Below the pieces are notes generated by a model, which ran no database searches, was not told where the DNA came from, and worked only from the letters and a program-made list of their open reading frames with translations. A stretch of 64,000 bases of DNA from Planifilum fulgidum (lineage in GTDB: Bacteria; Bacillota; Bacilli; Thermoactinomycetales; DSM-44946), in assembly GCF_900113175.1 (NCBI RefSeq), contig NZ_FOOK01000004.1, forward strand, positions 1 through 64,000. Direction: 5' to 3'. This document shows positions 57,569-64,000 of the stretch, in pieces (the stretch's first letter is position 1; each line of letters starts with the position of its first letter). A program made the translations under genes and the position numbers.

Positions 57569-58762
57569 ATGCGTCCGCGTTTGTGCATTTCCTTGCTCGT
57601 CGGGTGCCTTTTTTTCGCGATGGGAATTCCGGCGGGATTTGCCGGGGAGCGGGATCTCGCGCCGGATGCCCGGTCTGCCGTGTTGATCGATGAAGACACG
57701 GGAACCGTGCTGTTCGAGAAAAACAGCCGCGACAAGTTGCCGCCCGCCAGCATCACCAAAATCATGACGATGCTGCTGGTGATGGAGGATCTGGATGCGG
57801 GGAAGATCAGACTGGATGAAAAGGTGCGTGTCAGCGAGCATGCCGCCTCGATGGGAGGATCGCAAATTTTCCTCGAACCCGGGGAACAGATGACGGTCCG
57901 GGATCTCCTGAAGGCGGTGGCGATCGCGTCGGCCAACGATGCTTCGGTGGCGTTGGCGGAACACCTCGCCGGAACGGAGGAGGCTTTTGTGGAACGGATG
58001 AATCAGCGGGCAAAGGAATTGGGGATGACGGACACCCGCTTTCAAAATGCCACCGGGCTTTCGGAGCCGGAACACGTGACGTCCGCCAGGGATATCGCCA
58101 TCATGTCCCGGGAGTTGCTGAAGCATCCGGAGATTACGGGCTATACCCGGATTTATCAGGATTATCTGCGAAAGGACACGAAAAAACCCTTTTGGCTTGT
58201 GAACACCAACCGGCTGGTTCGCTTTTATCCGGGCGTGGACGGTTTGAAAACGGGTTATACTTCGGAGGCGAAGTATTGCCTTTCCGCCACGGCGAAGCGG
58301 GGAAATTTCCGGGTGATCGCCGTGGTGATGGGAGAGCCGGATCCCAAGACGAGAAACCGGGATATCTCCCGCATGTTGGATTTCGCTTTCAGCCGGTACA
58401 CCAATCACGTGGTGTACAAGAAAGGGGATCTCATCGGCGAGGTTCGGGTCAGCGGGGGGGACCCCCACAGGCTGGCGGTGCGCTCGCCGCAGCAATTGAG
58501 CATCCTGATGAAAAAGGGAGAAAGGGCGGGAGAATATAAAAGAAAGGTCCTTTGGGAGAATCTGAAGGCGCCCGTCCGCCAGGGACAGAAATTGGGGACC
58601 GTTCTCATTGAAAAGGACGGGAAGAAAGTGGCCGAAATGGAAATCCAAAGCCCGAGGGAGATTCCGCGGGCGGGCCTTTGGACCACGATCAAGCGGGTGA
58701 CGAAAGGGGTTCTCTTTTTTCCGGAAGATGCCAGGGCGCCCGAGGAGGAACGGGCGGGCTGA
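57569..58762 (+). CDS. dacF: D-alanyl-D-alanine carboxypeptidase DacF
   Basis: 397 residues with a signal peptide (residues 1-25, LCISLLVGCLFFAMGIPAGFAG). Penicillin-binding motifs: SxxK in PPASITKIM, SxN in IASANDAS and KTG in GLKTGYTSEA. A C-terminal beta domain follows and a last amphipathic region (LWTTIKRVTKGVLFFP) may anchor it. It trims spore-cortex precursor peptides. ATG 57569 follows TAGGAGGGAAC. Gene order dacF-spoIIA is interrupted here by an FAD oxidoreductase gene. Confidence 0.93.
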   Translation: MRPRLCISLLVGCLFFAMGIPAGFAGERDLAPDARSAVLIDEDTGTVLFEKNSRDKLPPASITKIMTMLLVMEDLDAGKIRLDEKVRVSEHAASMGGSQIFLEPGEQMTVRDLLKAVAIASANDASVALAEHLAGTEEAFVERMNQRAKELGMTDTRFQNATGLSEPEHVTSARDIAIMSRELLKHPEITGYTRIYQDYLRKDTKKPFWLVNTNRLVRFYPGVDGLKTGYTSEAKYCLSATAKRGNFRVIAVVMGEPDPKTRNRDISRMLDFAFSRYTNHVVYKKGDLIGEVRVSGGDPHRLAVRSPQQLSILMKKGERAGEYKRKVLWENLKAPVRQGQKLGTVLIEKDGKKVAEMEIQSPREIPRAGLWTTIKRVTKGVLFFPEDARAPEEERAG

Positions 58763-58779
58763 CGCGGCGCTTAAAGGGT

Positions 58780-58813
58780 GCAGGGGGCGAAGATCCGCCC
58801 CCTGCGCCTTTTT
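58780..58813 (+). terminator. Terminator of dacF
   Basis: Perfect 10-bp stem GCAGGGGGCG / CGCCCCCTGC with a 6-base loop and a GCCTTTTT tail. Confidence 0.85.
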
Positions 58814-58936
58814 CGGCGGGAAAAGGCGTTTCTTTGGCGCGGCGCTTTTTTACGCGGGATGAAATATTCCCCGGTGAGCCCTCCGAGACGCGCCTGCCCG
58901 GCGCAAAGGAATTCTTCACGGATCCGCAGCGTTATT

Positions 58937-58966
58937 ATATATTATATTTGAAATAATCCATACATT
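58937..58966 (+). promoter_or_regulatory. Sigma-E-like promoter of the FAD oxidoreductase gene
   Basis: ATATATT (58937-58943, core ATATT of the -35), 15-base spacer and CATACATT (58959-58966), an exact match to the sigma-E -10 CATACAHT. The surroundings are unusually AT-rich for this GC-rich region. Confidence 0.65.
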
Positions 58967-59022
58967 CAAAATTGATTGTGCCTCCTCGGTCAAGCGAATC
59001 CGGAAGGACAGGAGGGAAAAGG

Positions 59023-60348
59023 GTGGGGGATTTCCGGAAGAAAAGCTTTTGGATGGAAAGTCTGGGAGCATATCGAGGGCGCCCGCCCCTGGACGGGAGC
59101 ACCCGGGCGGACGTCTTAATCATCGGAGCGGGATTTACGGGGTTGTCCACGGCGATTCACCTGAAGGAGAAAAGGCCCTCCCTAAAGGTCCTCGTGTTGG
59201 AATCGGACGTGGTCGGTTTCGGCGCGAGCGGGCGAAACGGCGGGTTCTCGATGCGGCTGTTCGGGATCACGATGGAGCTGACCGCCATGCGTTACGGCAG
59301 GGAAAAGACAAAGGAAGCGGATCGGTATATGGTGAAGGCGGTCGACCACCTGGAACGAATGGTTCAAAAGTATCGGATCGAGTGCGACTATGTGCGCCAC
59401 GGAATGATGACCGTAGCCGCCAATCCCCGGCAACTGAAGCATCTGGAAAAGGAGATGCGCCTCGCCGAAGAACTGGGGATCAAGGGACTTCGGTGGCTGA
59501 CTGCGGAGGAAGCCCGGGCGTTGGTTGACTCTCCCACCTATCTGGGGGCTCGTTTTGATGAACATTGCGCGTTGGTCCATCCGGTCAAACTGGTCCGCGG
59601 ATTGGCCGATGCGGCGGAACGGCTGGGGGTGGACATCCGCGAGCGGACCCGGGTCCTCGATATTCGACCGGACAAGTCCGAGGTGCACACCGATCGGGGG
59701 ATCGTCCGGGCCGATTCGATCGTGATCGCCACCAACGCCTTTTCCGGCCTTTTTTCCCCGTTGCGGGCGAAACAGCTCCCCGTTTACACGTATATCGCTC
59801 TGACCGAACCGCTGTCCGCCGGGCAACTGAAAAGTTTGGGGTGGGAAAGGCGCATCGGGATTGAAGATGCCCGCAATCTGCTGCATTATTACCGCCTGAC
59901 GCCGGACAACCGGCTGCTCTTCGGGGGAAGCGACGCAATTTATTATTACGGAGGTCCCCTTGACCGGGACCGAAACGAGCTCATTTTTGCCCGTCTGAAG
60001 CGGGCTGTCGCCGAAACTTTCCCGCAGCTCCAAGGCATCCGTTTCACCCATCATTGGGGCGGTCCCATCTCCGCCACGCTGGATCTCGTGCCGGTGATCG
60101 GACGGATTCGGCCAAACGTTTGGTACAGCGTGGGCTGTATGGGGCACGGGGTTTCCCTGACCAACTACAACGGATTGACGATCGCCGAGCTCCTGTTGGG
60201 GGAGGAATCGGAACGGACGGACTTTTTCATCGTGGGTCGCCGCGTCACTCCCCTTCCGCCGGAGCCTTTCCGCTTCCTGCTGGCCGAAGCGATCCTCCGG
60301 TTTTTCCGCTATGGGGACCGGAAGGGAATGAGGGCCGGCAAAACGTGA
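59023..60348 (+). CDS. FAD-dependent oxidoreductase (DadA/PuuB-like)
   Basis: 441 residues starting at GTG with AGGAGGG 6 bases upstream; a TTG at 58972 would add 17 residues but lacks a ribosome site. The dinucleotide fold is DVLIIGAGFTGLSTAIHL, followed by VVGFGASGRNGGFSMRL, a flavin-contact motif typical of amine/amino-acid oxidases such as gamma-glutamylputrescine oxidase. The C-terminal GCMGHGVSLTNYNG is also FAD-contacting. The substrate is unknown. It stands between dacF and spoIIAA behind a sigma-E-like promoter, suggesting expression in the mother cell. Confidence 0.85.
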   Translation: MGDFRKKSFWMESLGAYRGRPPLDGSTRADVLIIGAGFTGLSTAIHLKEKRPSLKVLVLESDVVGFGASGRNGGFSMRLFGITMELTAMRYGREKTKEADRYMVKAVDHLERMVQKYRIECDYVRHGMMTVAANPRQLKHLEKEMRLAEELGIKGLRWLTAEEARALVDSPTYLGARFDEHCALVHPVKLVRGLADAAERLGVDIRERTRVLDIRPDKSEVHTDRGIVRADSIVIATNAFSGLFSPLRAKQLPVYTYIALTEPLSAGQLKSLGWERRIGIEDARNLLHYYRLTPDNRLLFGGSDAIYYYGGPLDRDRNELIFARLKRAVAETFPQLQGIRFTHHWGGPISATLDLVPVIGRIRPNVWYSVGCMGHGVSLTNYNGLTIAELLLGEESERTDFFIVGRRVTPLPPEPFRFLLAEAILRFFRYGDRKGMRAGKT

Positions 60349-60587
60349 GAAGTCATGTGGTCTGCGTCCCGTCCGGCCTTTTGGCGCCGCTTCCCGGCCC
60401 CTTTGACTTCCGCCCGCCTTTCTGACCGATCCGATCGGCGGTCGGCGGGAAACGGAGAACATCGCCTTGCAGAGGTCCCGGCTTCCTTTTCCGCCGCTTC
60501 GCCCTTGCCGGCGAAAAGGAGATTTTCAGATAAAAAGGGACTTCTCCCGACAGGAGCGTCCCGATTTTTCTGTTCTTTTGTCGGAGG

Positions 60588-60617
60588 GAAGGAAGCGGGC
60601 AAAAATCCGTAGAAGTT
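60588..60617 (+). promoter_or_regulatory. Possible sigma-H promoter of spoIIA, with 0A-like box
   Basis: GAAGGAAGC (60588-60596) resembles the sigma-H -35 (RnAGGAwWW) and GTAGAAGTT (60609-60617) its -10 (RnnGAATwW), 12 bases apart. Just upstream, TGTCGGA (60579-60585) is one mismatch from the 0A box. Confidence 0.5.
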
Positions 60618-60646
60618 CCAAGGTAAAAGAGCGGGGAGGGAATGTC

Positions 60647-61000
60647 ATGGGCTTGTCGGTGGAAGTGACGGATTCCCGAAATGTGCTCGTGGTCCGATTG
60701 GCCGGAGAATTGGACCACCACACGGCGGAGAAGGTGCGAAACGAGATTGACGAAAAGCTGACGACGGGGTTGTACACGAATCTGGTCTTCAACCTGTCGG
60801 GGCTCACCTTTATGGACAGTTCCGGGTTGGGCGTTCTTCTGGGTCGATACAAGCGCGTTTCCCAGCTGGGGGGAAATATGATCCTCTGCGCGGTGAATCC
60901 CTCGATATACCGGTTGATGGAGCTTTCGGGGCTGTTCAAGATCCTGCCCATCTACCAAAGCGAGCAGTCGGCCTTGCAAGCCTGCGGGGTGACACTATGA
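60647..61000 (+). CDS. spoIIAA: Anti-sigma-F factor antagonist
   Basis: 117 residues, STAS fold. The regulatory serine is Ser58 in [16 protein letters not shown], the same number as in B. subtilis. It frees sigma-F by binding SpoIIAB when dephosphorylated by SpoIIE. ATG 60647 has GGAGGG 6 bases upstream; the long in-frame extension is non-conserved. Start of spoIIA, overlapping spoIIAB by a few bases. Confidence 0.95.
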   Translation: MGLSVEVTDSRNVLVVRLAGELDHHTAEKVRNEIDEKLTTGLYTNLVFNLSGLTFMDSSGLGVLLGRYKRVSQLGGNMILCAVNPSIYRLMELSGLFKILPIYQSEQSALQACGVTL

Positions 61001-61452
61001 AGAAGGTACATAGCAATTACATGGAGCTGAAGTTTCCCAGCCGGTCGGAAAACGAATCCTTCGCCCGGGTGGCCGTCGCTTCCTTCGTTTCTCAACTGGA
61101 TCCGACGATGGAAGAGCTGACGGACATCAAGACGGTGGTGTCGGAAGCGGTCACGAATGCGGTCATTCACGGCTACGAAGAGAGAGAGGATGGCATCATC
61201 ACCATCCGCACGGAAATCGAGGGTTCCCGCGTTTTCATCGAAATACGGGACGAAGGCGTGGGAATCCGCGACATCGACCAGGCTCGGCAGCCCCTGTTCA
61301 CGTCGAAACCCGAACTGGAGCGCTCCGGAATGGGCTTTACCATCATGGAGAACTTCATGGATGAGGTGGAGATCATCTCCGAGCCCGGCCGGGGAACCAC
61401 CGTCCGAATGGTGAAAAACCTGAAAACCCCCCATCGGACGATGGCCAACTGA
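60997..61452 (+). CDS. spoIIAB: Anti-sigma-F factor and SpoIIAA kinase
   Basis: 151 residues, GHKL ATPase: N box [19 protein letters not shown]1 box [13 protein letters not shown] and the later [18 protein letters not shown]. It holds sigma-F inactive in the predivisional cell and phosphorylates SpoIIAA. ATG 60997 overlaps the spoIIAA stop. Confidence 0.95.
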   Translation: MKKVHSNYMELKFPSRSENESFARVAVASFVSQLDPTMEELTDIKTVVSEAVTNAVIHGYEEREDGIITIRTEIEGSRVFIEIRDEGVGIRDIDQARQPLFTSKPELERSGMGFTIMENFMDEVEIISEPGRGTTVRMVKNLKTPHRTMAN

Positions 61453-61463
61453 GGGAGCCGACC

Positions 61464-62231
61464 ATGGATTCCGATGTTCGCAATTCCCGACACGCCCATT
61501 TGCCGGACGAGGAAGTGCGCCGACTGATCGAAGCGAGCCAAAGGGGGGATGAAGAGGCGCGCAACCGGTTGGTCCGGCACAACATTCGCCTGGTTTGGTC
61601 GGTGGTTCAGCGGTTTCTCAACCGGGGCTACGAAGCGGAGGATCTCTTTCAGATCGGGTGTATCGGCCTGCTGAAGGCCGTGGACAAGTTTGATCTTTCT
61701 TACGATGTGAAATTTTCCACCTATGCGGTTCCGATGATCATCGGGGAGATTCAGCGGTTCCTCCGGGACGACGGCATGGTGAAGGTGAGCCGTTCCCTGA
61801 AGGAGCTGGCCAACCGGATCCGGAAGGTGAAGGATGATCTCACCAAGGAGTTGGGCAGGGTGCCGACGGTGAGCGAGATCGCCGCCGAGATGGGGGTTTC
61901 GCCGGAAGAGATCGTTTTTGCCCAGGAGGCGAACCGGACGCCGGCCTCCATCCACGAGACGGTCTATGAAAACGACGGAGATCCCATCACGCTGATGGAT
62001 CAGATCGCGGACGATTCGGAGGAGGCGTGGTTTGATAAAATCACCCTGAATGAGGCGATCAACCGGTTGAGCAAACGGGAGCGGCTGATCGTTTATCTGC
62101 GCTTTTTCAAGGATCAGACCCAATCCGAAGTGGCCGAGCGGCTGGGCATTTCCCAGGTCCAGGTTTCCCGGCTGGAAAAGAAGATCATCCAAAAGATCCG
62201 TCAGGAGTTGGACCCGCCTCCATCACCCTGA
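61464..62231 (+). CDS. sigF: RNA polymerase sigma-F factor
   Basis: 255 residues. Region 2 is visible in RLVWSVVQRFLNRGYEAEDL and FQIGCIGLLKAVDKFD, region 3 in RSLKELANRIRKVKDDL, and region 4 in RLIVYLRFFKDQTQSEVAER with the helix-turn-helix LGISQVQVSRLEKKII. It is the first forespore-specific sigma factor. It starts 11 bases after spoIIAB with GAGGGAGC upstream. Confidence 0.96.
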   Translation: MDSDVRNSRHAHLPDEEVRRLIEASQRGDEEARNRLVRHNIRLVWSVVQRFLNRGYEAEDLFQIGCIGLLKAVDKFDLSYDVKFSTYAVPMIIGEIQRFLRDDGMVKVSRSLKELANRIRKVKDDLTKELGRVPTVSEIAAEMGVSPEEIVFAQEANRTPASIHETVYENDGDPITLMDQIADDSEEAWFDKITLNEAINRLSKRERLIVYLRFFKDQTQSEVAERLGISQVQVSRLEKKIIQKIRQELDPPPSP

Positions 62232-62240
62232 AATTCTTTC

Positions 62241-62286
62241 AAAGACCCGTCCGCCGAAATGTTTCGGCGGACGGGTCTTTCTTTTC
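62241..62286 (+). terminator. Strong terminator of the spoIIA operon
   Basis: A perfect 19-bp stem (62241-62259 with 62262-62280) with a 2-base loop and a CTTTTC tail. It separates spoIIA from spoVA. Confidence 0.9.
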
Positions 62287-62304
62287 GTCGCCGCCCCCGT
62301 CTTC

Positions 62305-62335
62305 CGAATGGGGAGCAGGGCCGAAAACCATATTA
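62305..62335 (+). promoter_or_regulatory. Candidate sigma-G promoter of spoVA
   Basis: CGAATG (62305-62310), 18-base spacer, CATATTA (62329-62335), close to the sigma-G consensus TGAATA / CATACTA, 33 bases before spoVAA. The spoVA operon is sigma-G controlled in Bacillus. Confidence 0.6.
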
Positions 62336-62367
62336 ATCCTAGAGGCGACAGGAAGGAGCGGGTGCGA

Positions 62368-62985
62368 TTGCAACCCGGGATGGTTTATCTGCGGTTGAAA
62401 AAGAAAGTCCGGATTTCTCCGGGTCAGAGGATCCGCCTTGGAGATATCGCCCAGGTGCTGGCAGATGAGGAGGCGATGCCGCTCGTCCAACTGGAAGTGC
62501 ATCACCACACTTCGCCTCGGGACGGCAACCTGGTTGTCATCGACGTGATGGATGTGATTGAGCGGATTCGGAGGGCTTATCCCGGGCTGGATGTCCGCAG
62601 CGTCGGCCCCGCCCAGACCATCATCGAAACGGAAGAGCGACGACGCCTTCCCTCCGCCGTTTCGGTGGCGCTGATCTGGCTTCTGTTGTTCGTGGGCTCC
62701 GGGTTGGCCCTCATGAATTTTCACACGGATGTGAGCATGAAGTCCGTTCACCAGCGCATTCATTATCTGGTCACCGGAAAACACGAAGCGCGTCCCCTGA
62801 TCCTTCAGATCCCCTATTCCCTGGGAATCGGCGTCGGCATGATTTTGTTTTTCAACCACCTGTTCAAACGGCGGTTCAACGACGAACCCAGCCCTCTCGA
62901 GCTGGAGATGTATTTGTACGAGGAAAACCTGAATCAATATGTGATCGATCATGAGAAATCCAAAAAACCGCCGGATGGCCCGTGA
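62368..62985 (+). CDS. spoVAA: Stage V sporulation protein AA
   Basis: 205 residues starting at TTG (LQPGMVYLRLKKKVRISPG) with GGAAGGAG 9 bases upstream; GTG 62362 is too close to that site. A soluble N-terminal domain (~1-95) precedes two membrane helices (SVALIWLLLFVGSGLALM and PYSLGIGVGMILFFNHLF). It is part of the dipicolinate transport/germination apparatus. Length matches B. subtilis (206). Confidence 0.92.
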   Translation: MQPGMVYLRLKKKVRISPGQRIRLGDIAQVLADEEAMPLVQLEVHHHTSPRDGNLVVIDVMDVIERIRRAYPGLDVRSVGPAQTIIETEERRRLPSAVSVALIWLLLFVGSGLALMNFHTDVSMKSVHQRIHYLVTGKHEARPLILQIPYSLGIGVGMILFFNHLFKRRFNDEPSPLELEMYLYEENLNQYVIDHEKSKKPPDGP

Positions 62986-63410
62986 TCCTGGAGTGGATTG
63001 TGCCGGCCTTCATCGGATTGGCCGGGGGACTGGCGGTGGGAAGCGGTTTTGTGGCCTTCATCACGGTGTTGGACATCGTTCCCCGCCTGGCGCAGATGTC
63101 CAGGACCGGAGGGAAGATCCACCTGTACGAGCATGCGCTCGTCGCCGGGGCCGTCGTCTCCACCTGGGCGGACTTTTTTGATTGGACCGGTCACCTGTCC
63201 GGCTGGTGGTCCGCCCCCCTGGGCCTGTTTGCGGGATGCTTCGTCGGCTTGCTGGCGGCGGCGCTGACGGAGGTCCTCAATGTGCTGCCCATCTTGGCGA
63301 AGCGGGTGCGGATGCGGCACGCCGTCCTGCATCTGTTGATGGCCATGGTTTTCGGAAAAGTGGCGGGCTCGCTGTTTCAGTGGATCCTTTTTGACGTCGC
63401 GGGGAGGTAG
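62982..63410 (+). CDS. spoVAB: Stage V sporulation protein AB
   Basis: 142 residues starting at GTG overlapping the spoVAA stop. Four membrane helices, the first with the Gly-rich VPAFIGLAGGLAVGSGFVAF. Family length is about 141. It works with the other SpoVA proteins in moving Ca-dipicolinate. Confidence 0.92.
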   Translation: MILEWIVPAFIGLAGGLAVGSGFVAFITVLDIVPRLAQMSRTGGKIHLYEHALVAGAVVSTWADFFDWTGHLSGWWSAPLGLFAGCFVGLLAAALTEVLNVLPILAKRVRMRHAVLHLLMAMVFGKVAGSLFQWILFDVAGR

Positions 63411-63414
63411 GGCC

Positions 63415-63984
63415 GTGAAGCGGAAAGTGATTCTGATCACCGATGGGGACCGCGTGGCCCGTGAGGCGGTGGAGGAAGTGGCCAGGCAGGTGGGAGGGAG
63501 GGCCATTTCCGCCTCGGCGGGCAATCCCACCCCCCTCACCGGCGAGCAGTTGGTGGAGCTCATCCTGCAGGCCAAGCATGATCCCGTTCTGGTCATGTTT
63601 GATGATTGCGGGTCCGGCGGAACGGGCCGGGGAGAACGGGCGATGGAGTATGTGGCGAACCACCCCGATGTGGAAGTGCTTGGGGCGGTGGCGGTGGCTT
63701 CCAACCAACGCAGAGGGGAAAGGGTCCCTGTGGACATTCTGCTGGACCGGGAAGGGAATCAGGTGGTTCACGGCGTCGACAAAAACGGCTTGGAGGTGAA
63801 GGGGGAGCCGCCCGTCATCTGGGGGGACACCGTTGAAGCGTTGAACCGGATTTCCGTTCCCATCATCGTCGGAATCGGCGATGTCGGGAAAATGGACCGG
63901 TTCGACGACGTGAAGAGGGGGGCGCCGGTCACCCGGAAGGCGGTGGAGCTGATTTTGACCTTCAGTGAAAAAAACCGCAAATAG
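63415..63984 (+). CDS. spoVAEA: Stage V sporulation protein AE (SpoVAEA type)
   Basis: 189 residues starting at GTG with GGGAGG upstream. KRKVILITDGDRVAREAVEE opens the protein, followed by GGRAISASAGNPTPLTGEQL, VLVMFDDCGSGGTGRGERA and VPIIVGIGDVGKMDRFDDV. This soluble protein matches the SpoVAEA family. In B. subtilis, spoVAC, spoVAD and spoVAEB lie between spoVAB and this gene; here it follows spoVAB after 4 bases. The window ends 16 bases later. Confidence 0.88.
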   Translation: MKRKVILITDGDRVAREAVEEVARQVGGRAISASAGNPTPLTGEQLVELILQAKHDPVLVMFDDCGSGGTGRGERAMEYVANHPDVEVLGAVAVASNQRRGERVPVDILLDREGNQVVHGVDKNGLEVKGEPPVIWGDTVEALNRISVPIIVGIGDVGKMDRFDDVKRGAPVTRKAVELILTFSEKNRK

Positions 63985-64000
63985 AGGGTCTTTTCCCGCA

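Overview
The window looks like a chromosomal segment of a GC-rich, endospore-forming Firmicute. The gene order follows the Bacillus subtilis spoIIIA-to-spoVA arc, start codons are often TTG or GTG with strong GGAGG-type ribosome sites, and an OLE RNA with its partner gene oapA is present. That combination suggests a thermophilic or otherwise extremophilic lineage such as Thermoactinomycetaceae; the family assignment is inference.

Left part (1-28 kb): after the cut-off 3' end of an IS1182-type transposase come the complete spoIIIAA-AH operon, accB-accC, an Asp23/AmaP/DUF2273 envelope-stress trio, nusB, a TsaD-like paralogue, folD, xseA-xseB and ispA. Then follows a ~580-nt non-coding RNA (OLE) with its own promoter, the membrane protein gene oapA, dxs, tlyA, a small membrane protein, nadK, argR, recN, spoIVB and spo0A. 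A ~700-bp stretch without a recognisable gene precedes a steA-steB-glycosyltransferase-MraY-like cluster.

Middle (28-48 kb): a minus-strand superoxide dismutase and DUF2627 gene stand before a sigma-54-type branched-chain amino acid module. It consists of the activator bkdR, twin upstream dyads, a -24/-12 promoter, bcd, lpdV, bkdAA, bkdAB, bkdB and then lipB. The usual ptb and buk genes are absent. After a small minus-strand block (phosphoesterase, P-loop protein, DUF2759 protein, a 30-residue Prli42-like miniprotein) comes a propionyl-CoA/methylmalonyl-CoA module (split mutase, epimerase, carboxyltransferase) and a YqjE-type peptidase. Together these can carry valine and isoleucine carbon through acyl-CoAs to succinyl-CoA.

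Right part (48-64 kb): DUF3866, a probable MciZ division inhibitor encoded antisense to its 3' end, an esterase, nudF, an Endonuclease Q-like gene, spoIIM, fur with PerR/Fur-like boxes, ald, yqzK, punA, a small membrane protein, dacF, an FAD oxidoreductase behind a sigma-E-like promoter, the spoIIAA-spoIIAB-sigF operon, and spoVAA-spoVAB-spoVAEA running to the window edge. Candidate sigma-A, -E, -F, -G, -H and -54 promoters were matched by eye and have not been scored.

The most interesting element is the OLE RNA/OapA locus at 13.78-15.12 kb, a known but poorly understood ribonucleoprotein system. Here it sits between two isoprenoid genes, with visible nested helices, a private promoter, and a repeated 11-mer that could compete for the closing helix.
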